Below, in pieces: positions 42,719 through 52,389 of a stretch of 64,000 nt of DNA. A program made the position numbers and the translations under genes. Location: assembly GCA_049322695.1 (NCBI GenBank), contig JBMORW010000033.1, positions 19,988-83,987 on the forward strand. Direction: 5' to 3'. Below the pieces are notes generated by a model. It saw only the letters and a list, made by a program, of their open reading frames with translations, was not told the origin of the DNA and made no database searches. Source of the stretch: CALGKJ01 sp049322695. Its GTDB lineage: Bacteria > Bacillota > Clostridia > Lutisporales > Lutisporaceae. Each line of letters begins with the position of its first letter. Position 1 is the stretch's first letter.

Positions 42719-44252
42719 ATTTAGTAACGACTATATTAAACCCGTCTATCTGCACCTCAGCCTGGGGGTTAATATGAAGACTGAAGGTAAGTGAATTGGC
42801 ATCCTCAGGTACCTCCAGCTCCAGCTTGTACTGGCTCCACTTATTATTAAGGGTAAGAGGCTTATATACACTGGAATCATCTGCTCTTGCAGAAACATCT
42901 ATGCTTAATGCATTACTTATTTTTCTCATCCAGAAGCGTATTGTGATCTTTTTACCTCTGTAATTGTTGTCATCCAGCAGTGCCCCCAGATTAGCCCATA
43001 TTCCGCCTTTTTTATCCGAGTTGTTGATTATGTGGAGGCTGCTGCCTGAGTCTCTATATTGAACAGTATTTATCTCTGTCTTTACTTCATCCTTGCCCCA
43101 TACCGCACCATAGCTGTCTACATATGCTTTGTTGAGGTCCAGTCCCTTTTCAAACAGCTGCTGATAGCTTGCTGTGTAAACTCCCGGCGAAGGCTTGTCA
43201 GGAGTGCTGTCATCCTTTACTATATCTATCTTCTTCTTATTGTCACCGGTTATACTGATAAACTTTGAATTCAGTTTGGATTTTGAGCCCATATATGTCA
43301 GATTGAGGGTCACCTTGTAGGTCCCGTTCCTTGTTACCTTGTAGCTGAAGCTTTCCTTGCTGCTCTTGTATATTTCTTTTCCGCTTTTAGTCACGACCCA
43401 CTGAAGAGAATTTACCAGGTTATAGGGATCGTTTGCCTTCCTGTCATATTTGCATCTCAGCATTGTCCCTCCGCTCACTTCTTCCGTATTCAGTGCAAAT
43501 TCCGTGCTCTTCAGCTCCATATCCTTATGTGTCAATACCAGCAGCTCTTTATTACTTTTATTCCGGAGCACCGCATATATTTCCTTGGCTGTTTCCTTTC
43601 GCAGCTCATCACTTGTAATGAGATTCTGCACCTTATTCTTCAAACGTACAGGATCCAGACTTTTACTTGTCAGGTTTTCCTCTCCTATTACTACAGCCAG
43701 GAAATACTTTGAGGCTTCATTATATTGCTCAAGCTCCTCGTATATTCTGCCCAAATTATAATAATACTCTACTATAGGAAGTACCTTTATTGCATTTTGC
43801 ATTTCATTCAGCGCTTCCTCCGGTTTATTCATATAAAACAGGCATACTGCCGCATTATTATAAGCTATTGCTTCCTGGGTATCCAGCTCATAAACGGCCT
43901 TGAAGCCGTTATATGCTTTGCTGTAGTTCTGCAGATAATAATAGCTCATAGCCAGCCTGAAGGTTGCGTTCAGCTTTTGCTTATCGTTCAAAATTCCATA
44001 GGATGATATCAGCACTTCATTATAAGTCTCAATAGCCTGCTGATACTCACCGGCGCTGTAATGATTGTCCGCAACGGTAAGCATTGTTGCAAAGTTCGGT
44101 CCTTTTGCTCCAGTTGATATAGTTTCCGCAGAATCAGTATTTTTATCCGCAAAAAGCACCTTGAAATATTGTGTGTATATGTTTGCAGTAGAAAGCAACA
44201 ATATTAATATCAAAACAAAAATTATCACTTTCTCAAAGGTTAATTTAAACAT
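42717..44252 (-). CDS. TPR repeat surface protein with C-terminal beta-sandwich
   Basis: A 511-residue protein with an N-terminal membrane anchor or signal (FEKVIIFVLILILLLSTANIY). TPR repeats lie at about 55-200 (e.g. HYSAGEYQQAIETYNEVLIS, EAIAYNNAAVCLFYMNKPEEALNEM). An Ig/PKD-like segment follows (about 265-335), then a carbohydrate-binding-like jelly roll (about 370-511; GGIWANLGALLDD, ITIRFWMRKIS). It is likely extracytoplasmic, facing the S-layer. GGAGGT precedes ATG 44252. Confidence 0.75.
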   Translation of the reverse strand: MFKLTFEKVIIFVLILILLLSTANIYTQYFKVLFADKNTDSAETISTGAKGPNFATMLTVADNHYSAGEYQQAIETYNEVLISSYGILNDKQKLNATFRLAMSYYYLQNYSKAYNGFKAVYELDTQEAIAYNNAAVCLFYMNKPEEALNEMQNAIKVLPIVEYYYNLGRIYEELEQYNEASKYFLAVVIGEENLTSKSLDPVRLKNKVQNLITSDELRKETAKEIYAVLRNKSNKELLVLTHKDMELKSTEFALNTEEVSGGTMLRCKYDRKANDPYNLVNSLQWVVTKSGKEIYKSSKESFSYKVTRNGTYKVTLNLTYMGSKSKLNSKFISITGDNKKKIDIVKDDSTPDKPSPGVYTASYQQLFEKGLDLNKAYVDSYGAVWGKDEVKTEINTVQYRDSGSSLHIINNSDKKGGIWANLGALLDDNNYRGKKITIRFWMRKISNALSIDVSARADDSSVYKPLTLNNKWSQYKLELEVPEDANSLTFSLHINPQAEVQIDGFNIVVTK

Positions 44253-44348
44253 AAAGACCTCCGGATGGGTATACTTTCTCTTATATAATTGTATCAAAAA
44301 AAAGCAAAACATACCATTACGGAGAGATTACAGTTACATACAATGGAT

Positions 44349-44381
44349 ATGGGTGGCCGGTAGCTGGTGACTGGTGGCAGA
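44349..44381. repeat. Family A fragment (A10)
   Basis: GGTGGCCGGTAGCTGGTGAC words directly beyond the terminator of the repeat-protein gene. Confidence 0.6.
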
Positions 44382-44384
44382 TTA

Positions 44385-44419
44385 ATAAATCCCTTGAAGC
44401 CTGGCTCCAAGGGATTTAT
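44385..44419 (-). terminator. Terminator after the 1699-aa repeat-protein gene
   Basis: ATAAATCCCTTG pairs with CAAGGGATTTAT directly after the stop at 44421. There is no long T-run. Confidence 0.7.
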
Positions 44420-44420
44420 A

Positions 44421-47400
44421 TTAATCCTGTACCGTTATTCCCGTCGTAGCATCTGCAGCTGCTCCTGTTCCGTTCCAGTTGAGTGCAGCCGCTAGGTTGT
44501 AAGTTCCGTTGCCGTTAGCTGTTCCATTGGTTGTCAATATCGCCTCCACTGCCGCGATATCTGCACCGCCCAAGGTTATTACCGCTGTAGTGGAATTGGT
44601 TACATCCACATTGGCAGTGTCTGCTGTAAGGGTTCTTGTACCGGATGTATCGGTTATAGTAAGCATCAGTGCGTTTATATCGTTACCTGCTCCGGAGACT
44701 GCTCTCAGGTTTGTGCCTGTCAAGGTCAGTGTGTTGTCTCCCTTGTCGTATACAGCACTTGTTATTGCAGCTGCTGCGTAGTTACTTACCGTAATAGTGT
44801 TACCTGTGGTGTCGGCTGCAGTGCCTGCTCCGTTCCAGTCCACTGCTGCAGCTATATTGTATACGCCGCCGCTGCCATTATTGAGACCATTGGCAAGGAA
44901 TATCCAGTTGAGGAATGCCCTGTCCACAGTGTTGACAGTTATGGTAGCGCTGCTTCTGCTGGTTATCTCCACATCTGAGGTAGCTGCTGTCAGGGTATAG
45001 GTTTTGGTGCCGTCAGATATGGTAAGCTTGGTTGCTATTATATCATTCGCTGCTCCTATGGTTGCCTTGAAGTTGGTTCCTGTCAGCACCAGCGTTCCTG
45101 AGACAAAATCATAGGCTGCGCTTGTAATTGCAGGTGCAGGCACATTGTTTACAGTAATAGAGTTTCCTACCAGGTCTTCTCCTGCTCCGGTGCCGTTCCA
45201 ATCCACTGCTGCCGCTAGGTTGTAAGTACCTCCCTGTCCGTTATCCGTACCGTTTTGAGCCAGTATAGCATATAAAGCTGTCCTGTCTGCACCTGCTACG
45301 GTGACTGCCACTGTAGTAGTATTGGTTACGTCTGCATTTGCTGTAGCCGCAGTCAGCTGGTAGCTGGCTGTTCCGTCTGATATGGTCAGCTTAGTCACAT
45401 TCAGGTCGTTTGCTGCTCCTGATATAGCTCTCAGATTTGAGCCGGTAATGGTCAGCACACCTGTACCATAATCATATGCTGCATTACTTATTGCAGGTGC
45501 TGTGTAATTGCTTACTGTTATGCCGTTTCCTGTCAGGTCCGCAGTAGAGCCTGTTCCGTTCCAATCCGGTGCGGCTGCTATATTGTATGTGCCTCCTGTA
45601 CCGTTATTGAGACCGTTGGATAGGAATATCCAGTTGATATATGCCCTGTCTATTCCGTTTACAGTTATTGTGGCTGTAGTTCTGCTGGTTATTTCTACAT
45701 TGCCTGATACTGCTGTCAGTATATATGCCTTAGCTCCATCTGATATAGTCAGCTTGGTTACATCTATATCATTATTAGCTCCCGTATTTGCTCTGAAGTT
45801 AGTTCCTGTCAGTGTCAGCTGTCCATTGGAGAAATCATAAGCCGCACTTGTTATGACGGGCTCAGGTACATTTGATACAGTGACGCCGTTGCCAGTCAGA
45901 TCTGCAGGCGCATTTGCCTCGTTCCAATTCAAAGCCGCAGCTACATTGTATGTGCCTCCCTGACCGTTATCTGCTCCATTCTGCACCAGGATGGCATCCA
46001 CTGCCGTCTTGTCAGCTCCGGCTATGGTTATGCTTGCTGTAGCTGCATTGGTTACATCAGCATTGGTAGTATCTGCAGTCAGAGTACGGTTGACTGTTCC
46101 GTCAGATATCGTAAGCATTGTTACATCTATATCATTATTGGCTCCTGCAACTGCTCTCAGATTGCCGCCTGTGAGAGTCAATACTCCGGTAGTACTGTCA
46201 TATACTGCATTCGTAATTACCGGCGCAGCGTAGTTGCTTACCGTAATACCATTGCTTGCAAGGTCAGCAGGCGCTCCTGTTCCGTTCCAGTCTGCTCCTG
46301 CACCTATATTGTAGGTTCCGCCCGAGCCGTTATTCTGGCCGTTTGCCAGGAATATCCAGTTGAGATATGCCCTGTCGATTCCGTTTACTGTCAATACAGC
46401 TGTCGTGCTGTTTGTTACTTCCACGTTGGAGGTAGCTGCAGTCAGCATGTAGGATTTTGCTCCGTCACCTACTATGAGTGTCGCTGCATTTATATCATTT
46501 GCAGCCCCTGTCACTGATCTCAAATTATCACCTGTCAGTGTCAGCTGACCTGTAGAGAAGTCATAGGCTGCACTTGTAAGCACAGGTGCTGCATAATTGC
46601 TTACCGTTATGCCGTTGCCGGTCAGGTCTGCCGCAACTCCCGAGCCGTTCCAGCCCGCAGCAGCAGCCAGATTATAGGTATTGGCGCTGCCATCCGCAGT
46701 ACCGTTACTGTTGAGTATTGCATTAAGCTGTGCCCTGTCTATTCCTGCCACTGTGACAACAGCGGAGGTAGCACTTGTTATCTCAGCATTGGAGGTGGCT
46801 GCCGTAAGTGTATAGCTGCTTCCTCCTGCCGATATGGTCAGTCTGTCTGCCAGTATATCGTTGTTGGCACCCTGTATGGCTCTGAGATTAGCCCCGGTAA
46901 GACTCAGCTGTCCTGTAGCAAAGTTGTAGGCTGCAGAAGCTATGGTTGGTGTCTGGTAGCCCACAACGGTTATGGCATTGCCTGTAAGGTCATCCAAAGA
47001 GCCTGCTCCGTTCCATTCGGCAGCAGCTGCAATATTGTAGCTCTGTCCGCCGGCACTTTGAGTTCCATCCTTGTCCAGTATGCCGTTTACCTGTGTCCTG
47101 TCCGCTGTACTCAGGGTTATAATTGCAGTGGTTGCATTTGCCACCTCAACATTTGCAGTAGCTGAGGATATTGTATAGCTGCTGCCTGCTGAAATAGTCA
47201 GCTTCTGCACATTTATATCATTAGTGGCACCCGATAAAGCTCTAAAGCCGGTACCTGTCAGTGTCAGCACTCCTGAATTATAGTCATAGCTTGCACCTGT
47301 CAGAATAGGAGCAGAATATGCATTAACTGTTATAGGGTTACTGCTCAGGTCTTCTCCGGAGCCGCTTCCATTCCAGTCTGACAGCGCCTGGATATTGTAC

Positions 47401-49520
47401 ACCTGACCTGCTGTATTGGCTGTTCCGTTTTTATTCAGTATGTCGTTGATTTCTGCCCTGTCCCTGCCGTCCAGCTGCAGTGTGACTGAGTTCTCATCAT
47501 TTATTTCTGCAGCAGCAGTGGCACTGGTAAGTGTATAGCTTCTGCCGCCTACTGCCTGTATGGTAAATCGTTGTGGATTGACATCGTTATTTGAGCCAGA
47601 TACTCTGCGGAAGCTTGTACCGCTTATTACCATCGCTCCTGTACCTGAGTTGTAGGTTACACTGGTTACTGCTGAAGCAGGATAGCCTGACACATACACA
47701 AGATTGCCATTGCTGTCCTCCATGGAGCCGGGTCCGTTCCAGGCTTCCTGCGCCTCTATAAGGAAGCTGTAGCCGTTGCCTGCGTCAGTGCCGTTTTGTG
47801 TCAGCAGTCCGCTTACCTCGGCTTTGTCAGCTTCAGACAGAGTCAGCGTTGCGCTGGTAGTGGTATATATATCAGCTCCGCTGGTTGACTTCAAGGTATA
47901 GCTGTCTGTGCCATTCCTTATAACAATTTTTTTAGCGTCAATATCATTATCGGGACCCGGTACGCCTTTAAAGCCGCTTCCGGTGAGAGTCAGCTTACCT
48001 GTGCTTATATCATAGCTTGCATAAGACAAATCTATGCTGTAATTTGAAGTCGAGTAGCTGGTTGTAAGTCCGTTTACAGAAGCCCACCTGTCGTTTTCGG
48101 GTATAGCCAGTATGTATACTCCGTTGACCAGCTTGCTTCTATCTGCAACATCAACTATGAAATTTGCCCTTTGCCCATAAATTGTTGTAAAGGTTGCATA
48201 TATATCCACACCATTGGATTGCAATATAAGCTTCTTACCTGTAAGTGAAGAGGATGGATATTCACTGAGATTTACTGAAAATATCTTTGTACTGCTGTTT
48301 ATAGTACTTACAGAAGTAATAGCCAGTGAAGGAAATACCGCCACCATGCTCTCTACCTTCAGCCAGTTGTCCTCTGCAGGAGTTTTTATAACATATATTC
48401 CGTTTTCTATTACATCCCTGTCAGGCAAATCTATCTCAAAGACCGCTTCAAGGTTTACCATGCCCGTGCAGGTGGCATTAACTACAAGATTGTTCTTGAC
48501 TAACAATATCCTCTTGCCCACTATAGAATACGTAGGGTATTCGGATAGCTTCACGTAGAATATATAGCTGGAGGAATCTATTCCGCTGACCTTTTCAATT
48601 TTCAGGGAGGTAAGATTGATTACTGTATTCATTATGAGACCATTAACCTTTACCACACCCGACTTACCCTTTAAATCCACCGTAAGCACGGCCTTTTTAG
48701 TAAGCTCATCGTATTTGACATTTGTGATCTTCAGTTCCTTGCCGTCTATGGTTGCATTATACTGTTTGATATCCGACGCCAGCTTCTCGCTTACATTGTC
48801 ATAAAGGCTCACAACTATTGTGGTTTCGTTTGTTACAGTACCGGACATGACAGACAGCGCCATAAGGTTTTCCGATACCAGCTTTAGCTTTTCTGTAGGT
48901 ATGATGCCCTGGTCCACAAGCTTGTTTATAAGAGTCTTGCCTTCATCCTTTATCTGAGTCTTAAGCGCTTCTACAGTTGCCGCTGCCAGATCAGTTATTG
49001 TAAAATTTGTAACATATGCTGATTTACCAAGACCGAGACTGTTTGCAAAATCAAGTACATTGTTCCAGGTAAAATCTCCCAGCATGCCTTGTACAGTCTG
49101 TCGGTAGCCTAGAGCCTCAAGCATTACCTTGTAATACTCCTTTGCACTCATCTCTCTATAAGGTACAAAGCTGCCGTTTTCTCCTCCCCAACCCAGCTCA
49201 GGATGCGCCTTGAGATATGCCATTATGGCACGTCCTCCTGACCAGGTAACCTGATCTGCATCATTAAAATTCACAATGCCCTTGAATTTCAATGCATCGT
49301 TTTCCAGTCCTTTAAGTCTGAGAAACATAATAGCCGCCTGAAGTCTTGAAGGTACTGACTGGGCATACTCCTCCGTAACTCCGTCACCTTCACCCTTGAG
49401 CATGCCAAGTGATGCCACAATCTCAACATCCTCTGTAAGATCCTCCTTTGCAGCAAAAAAAAGGCTGTTGGTGAGAATCATTGAAAGTATCAGTATAATG
49501 GCGAATATGCGTTTTATCAT
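44421..49520 (-). CDS. S-layer-type surface protein with ten 121-residue repeats
   Basis: A 1699-residue secreted protein. Signal peptide (MIKRIFAIILILSMILTNSLFFA), then the same SLH-like anchor region as the two S-layer paralogues (about 25-210; LQAAIMFLRLKGLE, AIMAYLKAHPELGW, YYKVMLEALGYRQ), three variable Ig-like units (about 215-490) and ten tandem repeats of about 121 residues up to the very C-terminus. Each repeat has YDxxTGxLTLTG, NDIN...LTIS, ATITVNGIDR and YNIAAAxDWNGTG blocks. Repeats 5-10 alternate between two types. A length-variable stalk or adhesin is likely; partner unknown. Confidence 0.82.
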   Translation of the reverse strand: MIKRIFAIILILSMILTNSLFFAAKEDLTEDVEIVASLGMLKGEGDGVTEEYAQSVPSRLQAAIMFLRLKGLENDALKFKGIVNFNDADQVTWSGGRAIMAYLKAHPELGWGGENGSFVPYREMSAKEYYKVMLEALGYRQTVQGMLGDFTWNNVLDFANSLGLGKSAYVTNFTITDLAAATVEALKTQIKDEGKTLINKLVDQGIIPTEKLKLVSENLMALSVMSGTVTNETTIVVSLYDNVSEKLASDIKQYNATIDGKELKITNVKYDELTKKAVLTVDLKGKSGVVKVNGLIMNTVINLTSLKIEKVSGIDSSSYIFYVKLSEYPTYSIVGKRILLVKNNLVVNATCTGMVNLEAVFEIDLPDRDVIENGIYVIKTPAEDNWLKVESMVAVFPSLAITSVSTINSSTKIFSVNLSEYPSSSLTGKKLILQSNGVDIYATFTTIYGQRANFIVDVADRSKLVNGVYILAIPENDRWASVNGLTTSYSTSNYSIDLSYASYDISTGKLTLTGSGFKGVPGPDNDIDAKKIVIRNGTDSYTLKSTSGADIYTTTSATLTLSEADKAEVSGLLTQNGTDAGNGYSFLIEAQEAWNGPGSMEDSNGNLVYVSGYPASAVTSVTYNSGTGAMVISGTSFRRVSGSNNDVNPQRFTIQAVGGRSYTLTSATAAAEINDENSVTLQLDGRDRAEINDILNKNGTANTAGQVYNIQALSDWNGSGSGEDLSSNPITVNAYSAPILTGASYDYNSGVLTLTGTGFRALSGATNDINVQKLTISAGSSYTISSATANVEVANATTAIITLSTADRTQVNGILDKDGTQSAGGQSYNIAAAAEWNGAGSLDDLTGNAITVVGYQTPTIASAAYNFATGQLSLTGANLRAIQGANNDILADRLTISAGGSSYTLTAATSNAEITSATSAVVTVAGIDRAQLNAILNSNGTADGSANTYNLAAAAGWNGSGVAADLTGNGITVSNYAAPVLTSAAYDFSTGQLTLTGDNLRSVTGAANDINAATLIVGDGAKSYMLTAATSNVEVTNSTTAVLTVNGIDRAYLNWIFLANGQNNGSGGTYNIGAGADWNGTGAPADLASNGITVSNYAAPVITNAVYDSTTGVLTLTGGNLRAVAGANNDIDVTMLTISDGTVNRTLTADTTNADVTNAATASITIAGADKTAVDAILVQNGADNGQGGTYNVAAALNWNEANAPADLTGNGVTVSNVPEPVITSAAYDFSNGQLTLTGTNFRANTGANNDIDVTKLTISDGAKAYILTAVSGNVEITSRTTATITVNGIDRAYINWIFLSNGLNNGTGGTYNIAAAPDWNGTGSTADLTGNGITVSNYTAPAISNAAYDYGTGVLTITGSNLRAISGAANDLNVTKLTISDGTASYQLTAATANADVTNTTTVAVTVAGADRTALYAILAQNGTDNGQGGTYNLAAAVDWNGTGAGEDLVGNSITVNNVPAPAITSAAYDFVSGTLVLTGTNFKATIGAANDIIATKLTISDGTKTYTLTAATSDVEITSRSSATITVNTVDRAFLNWIFLANGLNNGSGGVYNIAAAVDWNGAGTAADTTGNTITVSNYAAAAITSAVYDKGDNTLTLTGTNLRAVSGAGNDINALMLTITDTSGTRTLTADTANVDVTNSTTAVITLGGADIAAVEAILTTNGTANGNGTYNLAAALNWNGTGAAADATTGITVQD
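44424..48050 (-). repeat. Tandem repeat array, about 363 bp unit, dimeric higher order
   Basis: Ten units encode about 121 residues each. The segment TATCCAGTTG (plus strand) recurs at 44901, 45627 and 46353, exactly 726 bp apart, which is two units. Alternate units carry either the IDRAYLNWIFLANG or the ADxxAxxAILxxNG form. Confidence 0.85.
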
Positions 49521-49547
49521 AAAATACCTCCGTGTATATTTTATATG

Positions 49548-49620
49548 TATAGTCGCTGGTCACTGAGTCAGCAAAGGCTTCGCAGCCTTGTTTAATCCAG
49601 TAACAAAGTAGTACTGGCGA
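49548..49620. repeat. Family A element (A11)
   Basis: GTCGCTGGTCACTGAG arm, core AAGGCTTCGCAGCC, CCAGTAACAAAGTAGTACTGG arm. It lies in the 386-bp gap upstream of the repeat-protein gene; the rest of that gap is AT-rich promoter-like DNA with a further family A fragment (49808-49835) and a terminator. Confidence 0.65.
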
Positions 49621-49865
49621 CTTGAATTAAACCGTTTTGATTTATTTCCATTATAACATGTATTCCCATGTTTGTACTTATTTGCAGTGTATTTCTGCGC
49701 TGTCAATGCATGGATAAACATGTATAATTATGTTAAATTGCATAATATGTATAGATATCGGAATTTTTGAGGGAATGCTTTAGGAAAAATGGACACTGTT
49801 GTAAGGATGGGCTACCAGCCACTGGATTATAGTAAATCTTTGAACAAAAGACAGTAATAATGAAA

Positions 49866-49895
49866 AAATCCCTGAGATCCAGTTCTCAGGGATTT
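49866..49895 (-). terminator. Terminator after the 756-aa SLH gene
   Basis: AAATCCCTGAG (49866-49876) pairs with CTCAGGGATTT (49885-49895), with T-run on the minus strand. Confidence 0.82.
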
Positions 49896-49906
49896 ATGTC
49901 AATTAT

Positions 49907-52177
49907 TTATTGCCCTTTGACTACTTCTACACTACTTTTGTCCGGGTCATATACCGATGAATCGCCGGAGAAGTCAATCAAAGCAGCAACTTTAAGACTA
50001 TATTTCATATCTGTTTTCAAATCGTCGAATCTTAGTACTACTGTCTTAGCATCAATTATCTTCACATCATTGCACATTACAATAGTCTTTGTGCTTCCTG
50101 AAACACTCTCTAAAGTATAATTTGTAATCAATGTGTTTGGTGAAGCATTCATAATCTCACCACTGAAAATTAACTTGATGATATTATTGCCTATAGTTTT
50201 AGCTTCTAATGGATAAATCTTAGGCTGAGATTCACTGCTTCCGCTGAAAGTGTATGATGTACTGACACTTGACAGATTATCCATTTCATCTTTAACACCA
50301 TTATGAACCGTAATATTATATGTTGTATTGCTGCTAAGTGCTTTATTGGCAGGCAAATATAGTTTAACGAAACTTGGATCAACCGAAGGATTATAATACA
50401 CTCTGCTCGGAGTTGCTACATAAGTACCACCGGTGATTATATATTTGGATAAATCAGCGATGGACGCTTGATTCATCCTTTTGCTTATAATTAATGTAAC
50501 TTCCCTCTGATTGACTGCATAAGCCCCAAGAATAGTAAACTTATTATCTACCATTGTACTGCCAAATAAGGTAAAAGATGTTTTTGCCAGTAAGCTTTTT
50601 TTTATGTTATCTTTAATACTATCTATAGTTATTGTGTATGTGTCATTCACATTAAAATCCATTGCGGATTTCAGTCTAACTGTTTTTCCTTTTGAAGTGC
50701 CTTCTCCTGTAACAACTGCCATAATGGCTGGTATAACAGTATTTGCTGTAGTATTAATCTTTTCAAGCTTATAGTTGCCTAATTCCAAAGCAGAAGCTGT
50801 ATCTACTTCCTTGTTGAATACTATCTCTACTACGTTTTTTTCTATTATTGCAGCACTGATAACAGACAGCTCATCATCCTTCTTGGCACTTCCATAAAAC
50901 TTCGCCTGATCACCTGCTGTATCCTTCAACGCCGCTCCATAGCTGCTGGTCAGCTCACCGCTTATCTTCAGAGTGTATTCCTCAGTTGTAAGCACTTCGT
51001 TGTTGAGATATATAAGCACTGAGTTGGACTCACCGGCTACGCATTTTACGGTCATGGTGTTTAAAGAGCCTTTTACAAAAGAGCTTTCACCCTTAAATAT
51101 TTCATAGAAAAACTGCAGCTCAGCCATGGTATCTACAGGCTGTGTAAAGCTCACCTTTATAACTTTTTCGCTGACTGCCGATACCTTGCTTATCATAAAG
51201 AAGTCAGATACAACGGCAGGTGTGCTGTAGCCTGTAAAATCCTTTGATATGGCGTTTACAACAAAGTCCTCCATATCAGTAACATTGCTGAACTGTATCA
51301 CATAGCTCTTTCCCTCTTCCTGTGCAGCAGTACTGAGCACTATGGTATCTTCATTCTGCGATATTATACCGGCACTTAGGGTATTGGCACTGTTTGATTT
51401 ATCATATATCAAAATATCTTCATCTTTAAGAGGCTTGACGGGCTCATTCAGAGTAATCACCAAACTGGTATTGCTGCCTACAGTAACACTCTTTACAGCC
51501 GTAGGAAGTGAATCTACCTTTATAATAAGTCCCAGATTTATAGCAAGTGCCTCCGGCACAGCTTCCAAATCAATAAGATTTTGAATAACAGTCTTGTCAG
51601 TATCCTTTTTGGTAAGAGTCAATGTATTATACATAGCTTCAACCGCAAGGCTTCTCTTATAATTGACATTGTCATTGACCTTGTTTTTGTAGCCTATAGG
51701 TGTTACTATACCCTTCTCATAGGCTGTCTTGTATACCTCATCCCATGAAAAATCCACATCCTGCAAGTATCCGATTACTCCCAGCAGTATCTTGAGAAAT
51801 GCCTTCTCAGTGATCATATCATTGGGATTATACTTGCCCTGGTAGCCTCCTATAATGCCGTTCTGAGAGCAGTAGCCAACATAGGGCGCATACCACTCGG
51901 TGCTGGGTACATCGCTGAAATCTGTGTATATGTATTTGGAGCTGTTGTACATTACCTCCTGCTCCTTGCCCAGCATTCTCACCACGAAGGCTGCAGCCAT
52001 GGCTCTTGTCATCTGTGTATCCAGCTCATAGCTGTTATTGGTGCCCCGCAGTATATCCAGCTTGTTTAGTGCATCTGCCTTGTTATCTACCGTAAGGTTA
52101 CCTGCAAAAGCAGGTACAATACCTATAATAAGCATTAACGCTGCTAATATGCTTGCCAGAATTTTTTTGTGTGACAT
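49907..52177 (-). CDS. SLH-domain surface protein with Ig-like domains
   Basis: A 756-residue secreted protein. Signal peptide (KKILASILAALMLIIGIVPAFA), SLH-like repeats (about 28-210) with YTDFSDVPSTEWYAPYVGYCSQNGIIGGYQGKYNPNDMITE matching the classic SLH pattern, then about five SbsA-like Ig domains (about 225-756; e.g. VISAAIIEKNVVEIVFNKEVD, GAYAVNQREVTLIISKRMN). It has more canonical SLH units than its S-layer neighbours. GGGGG lies nine bases before the ATG. Confidence 0.82.
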   Translation of the reverse strand: MSHKKILASILAALMLIIGIVPAFAGNLTVDNKADALNKLDILRGTNNSYELDTQMTRAMAAAFVVRMLGKEQEVMYNSSKYIYTDFSDVPSTEWYAPYVGYCSQNGIIGGYQGKYNPNDMITEKAFLKILLGVIGYLQDVDFSWDEVYKTAYEKGIVTPIGYKNKVNDNVNYKRSLAVEAMYNTLTLTKKDTDKTVIQNLIDLEAVPEALAINLGLIIKVDSLPTAVKSVTVGSNTSLVITLNEPVKPLKDEDILIYDKSNSANTLSAGIISQNEDTIVLSTAAQEEGKSYVIQFSNVTDMEDFVVNAISKDFTGYSTPAVVSDFFMISKVSAVSEKVIKVSFTQPVDTMAELQFFYEIFKGESSFVKGSLNTMTVKCVAGESNSVLIYLNNEVLTTEEYTLKISGELTSSYGAALKDTAGDQAKFYGSAKKDDELSVISAAIIEKNVVEIVFNKEVDTASALELGNYKLEKINTTANTVIPAIMAVVTGEGTSKGKTVRLKSAMDFNVNDTYTITIDSIKDNIKKSLLAKTSFTLFGSTMVDNKFTILGAYAVNQREVTLIISKRMNQASIADLSKYIITGGTYVATPSRVYYNPSVDPSFVKLYLPANKALSSNTTYNITVHNGVKDEMDNLSSVSTSYTFSGSSESQPKIYPLEAKTIGNNIIKLIFSGEIMNASPNTLITNYTLESVSGSTKTIVMCNDVKIIDAKTVVLRFDDLKTDMKYSLKVAALIDFSGDSSVYDPDKSSVEVVKGQ

Positions 52178-52247
52178 CAACTATAACCCCCTTTTATAAC
52201 TCGTCCACTTATAATATTTTAGCACAGATTTACATTACAAACAATGA

Positions 52248-52380
52248 TTGTCACTGGTCACTATTCGCTGAGAAATAGAAACTTGTTTAGCTTCCAGCTT
52301 CTATCAAAAAGTGAAGAGACCAGAAGTCAAGCTATAAAGCCTGACCCCTGGCCTTTGTACACTAAGTGACTATTGACTAT
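52248..52380. repeat. Family A element (A13) with internal hairpin
   Basis: CACTGGTCACTATTCGCTG and AAGTGACTATTGACTATAACC words flank an imperfect hairpin at 52320-52351 (CCAG..GTCA / TGAC..CTGG), which may be the terminator of the downstream-ending S-layer paralogue gene. Confidence 0.55.
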
Positions 52381-52389
52381 AACCTATAT

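Noticed and set aside
44424..48050. CRISPR array, suggested by regular spacing
   Set aside because: The repeats are coding, about 363 bp long and lack short conserved repeats with unique spacers.
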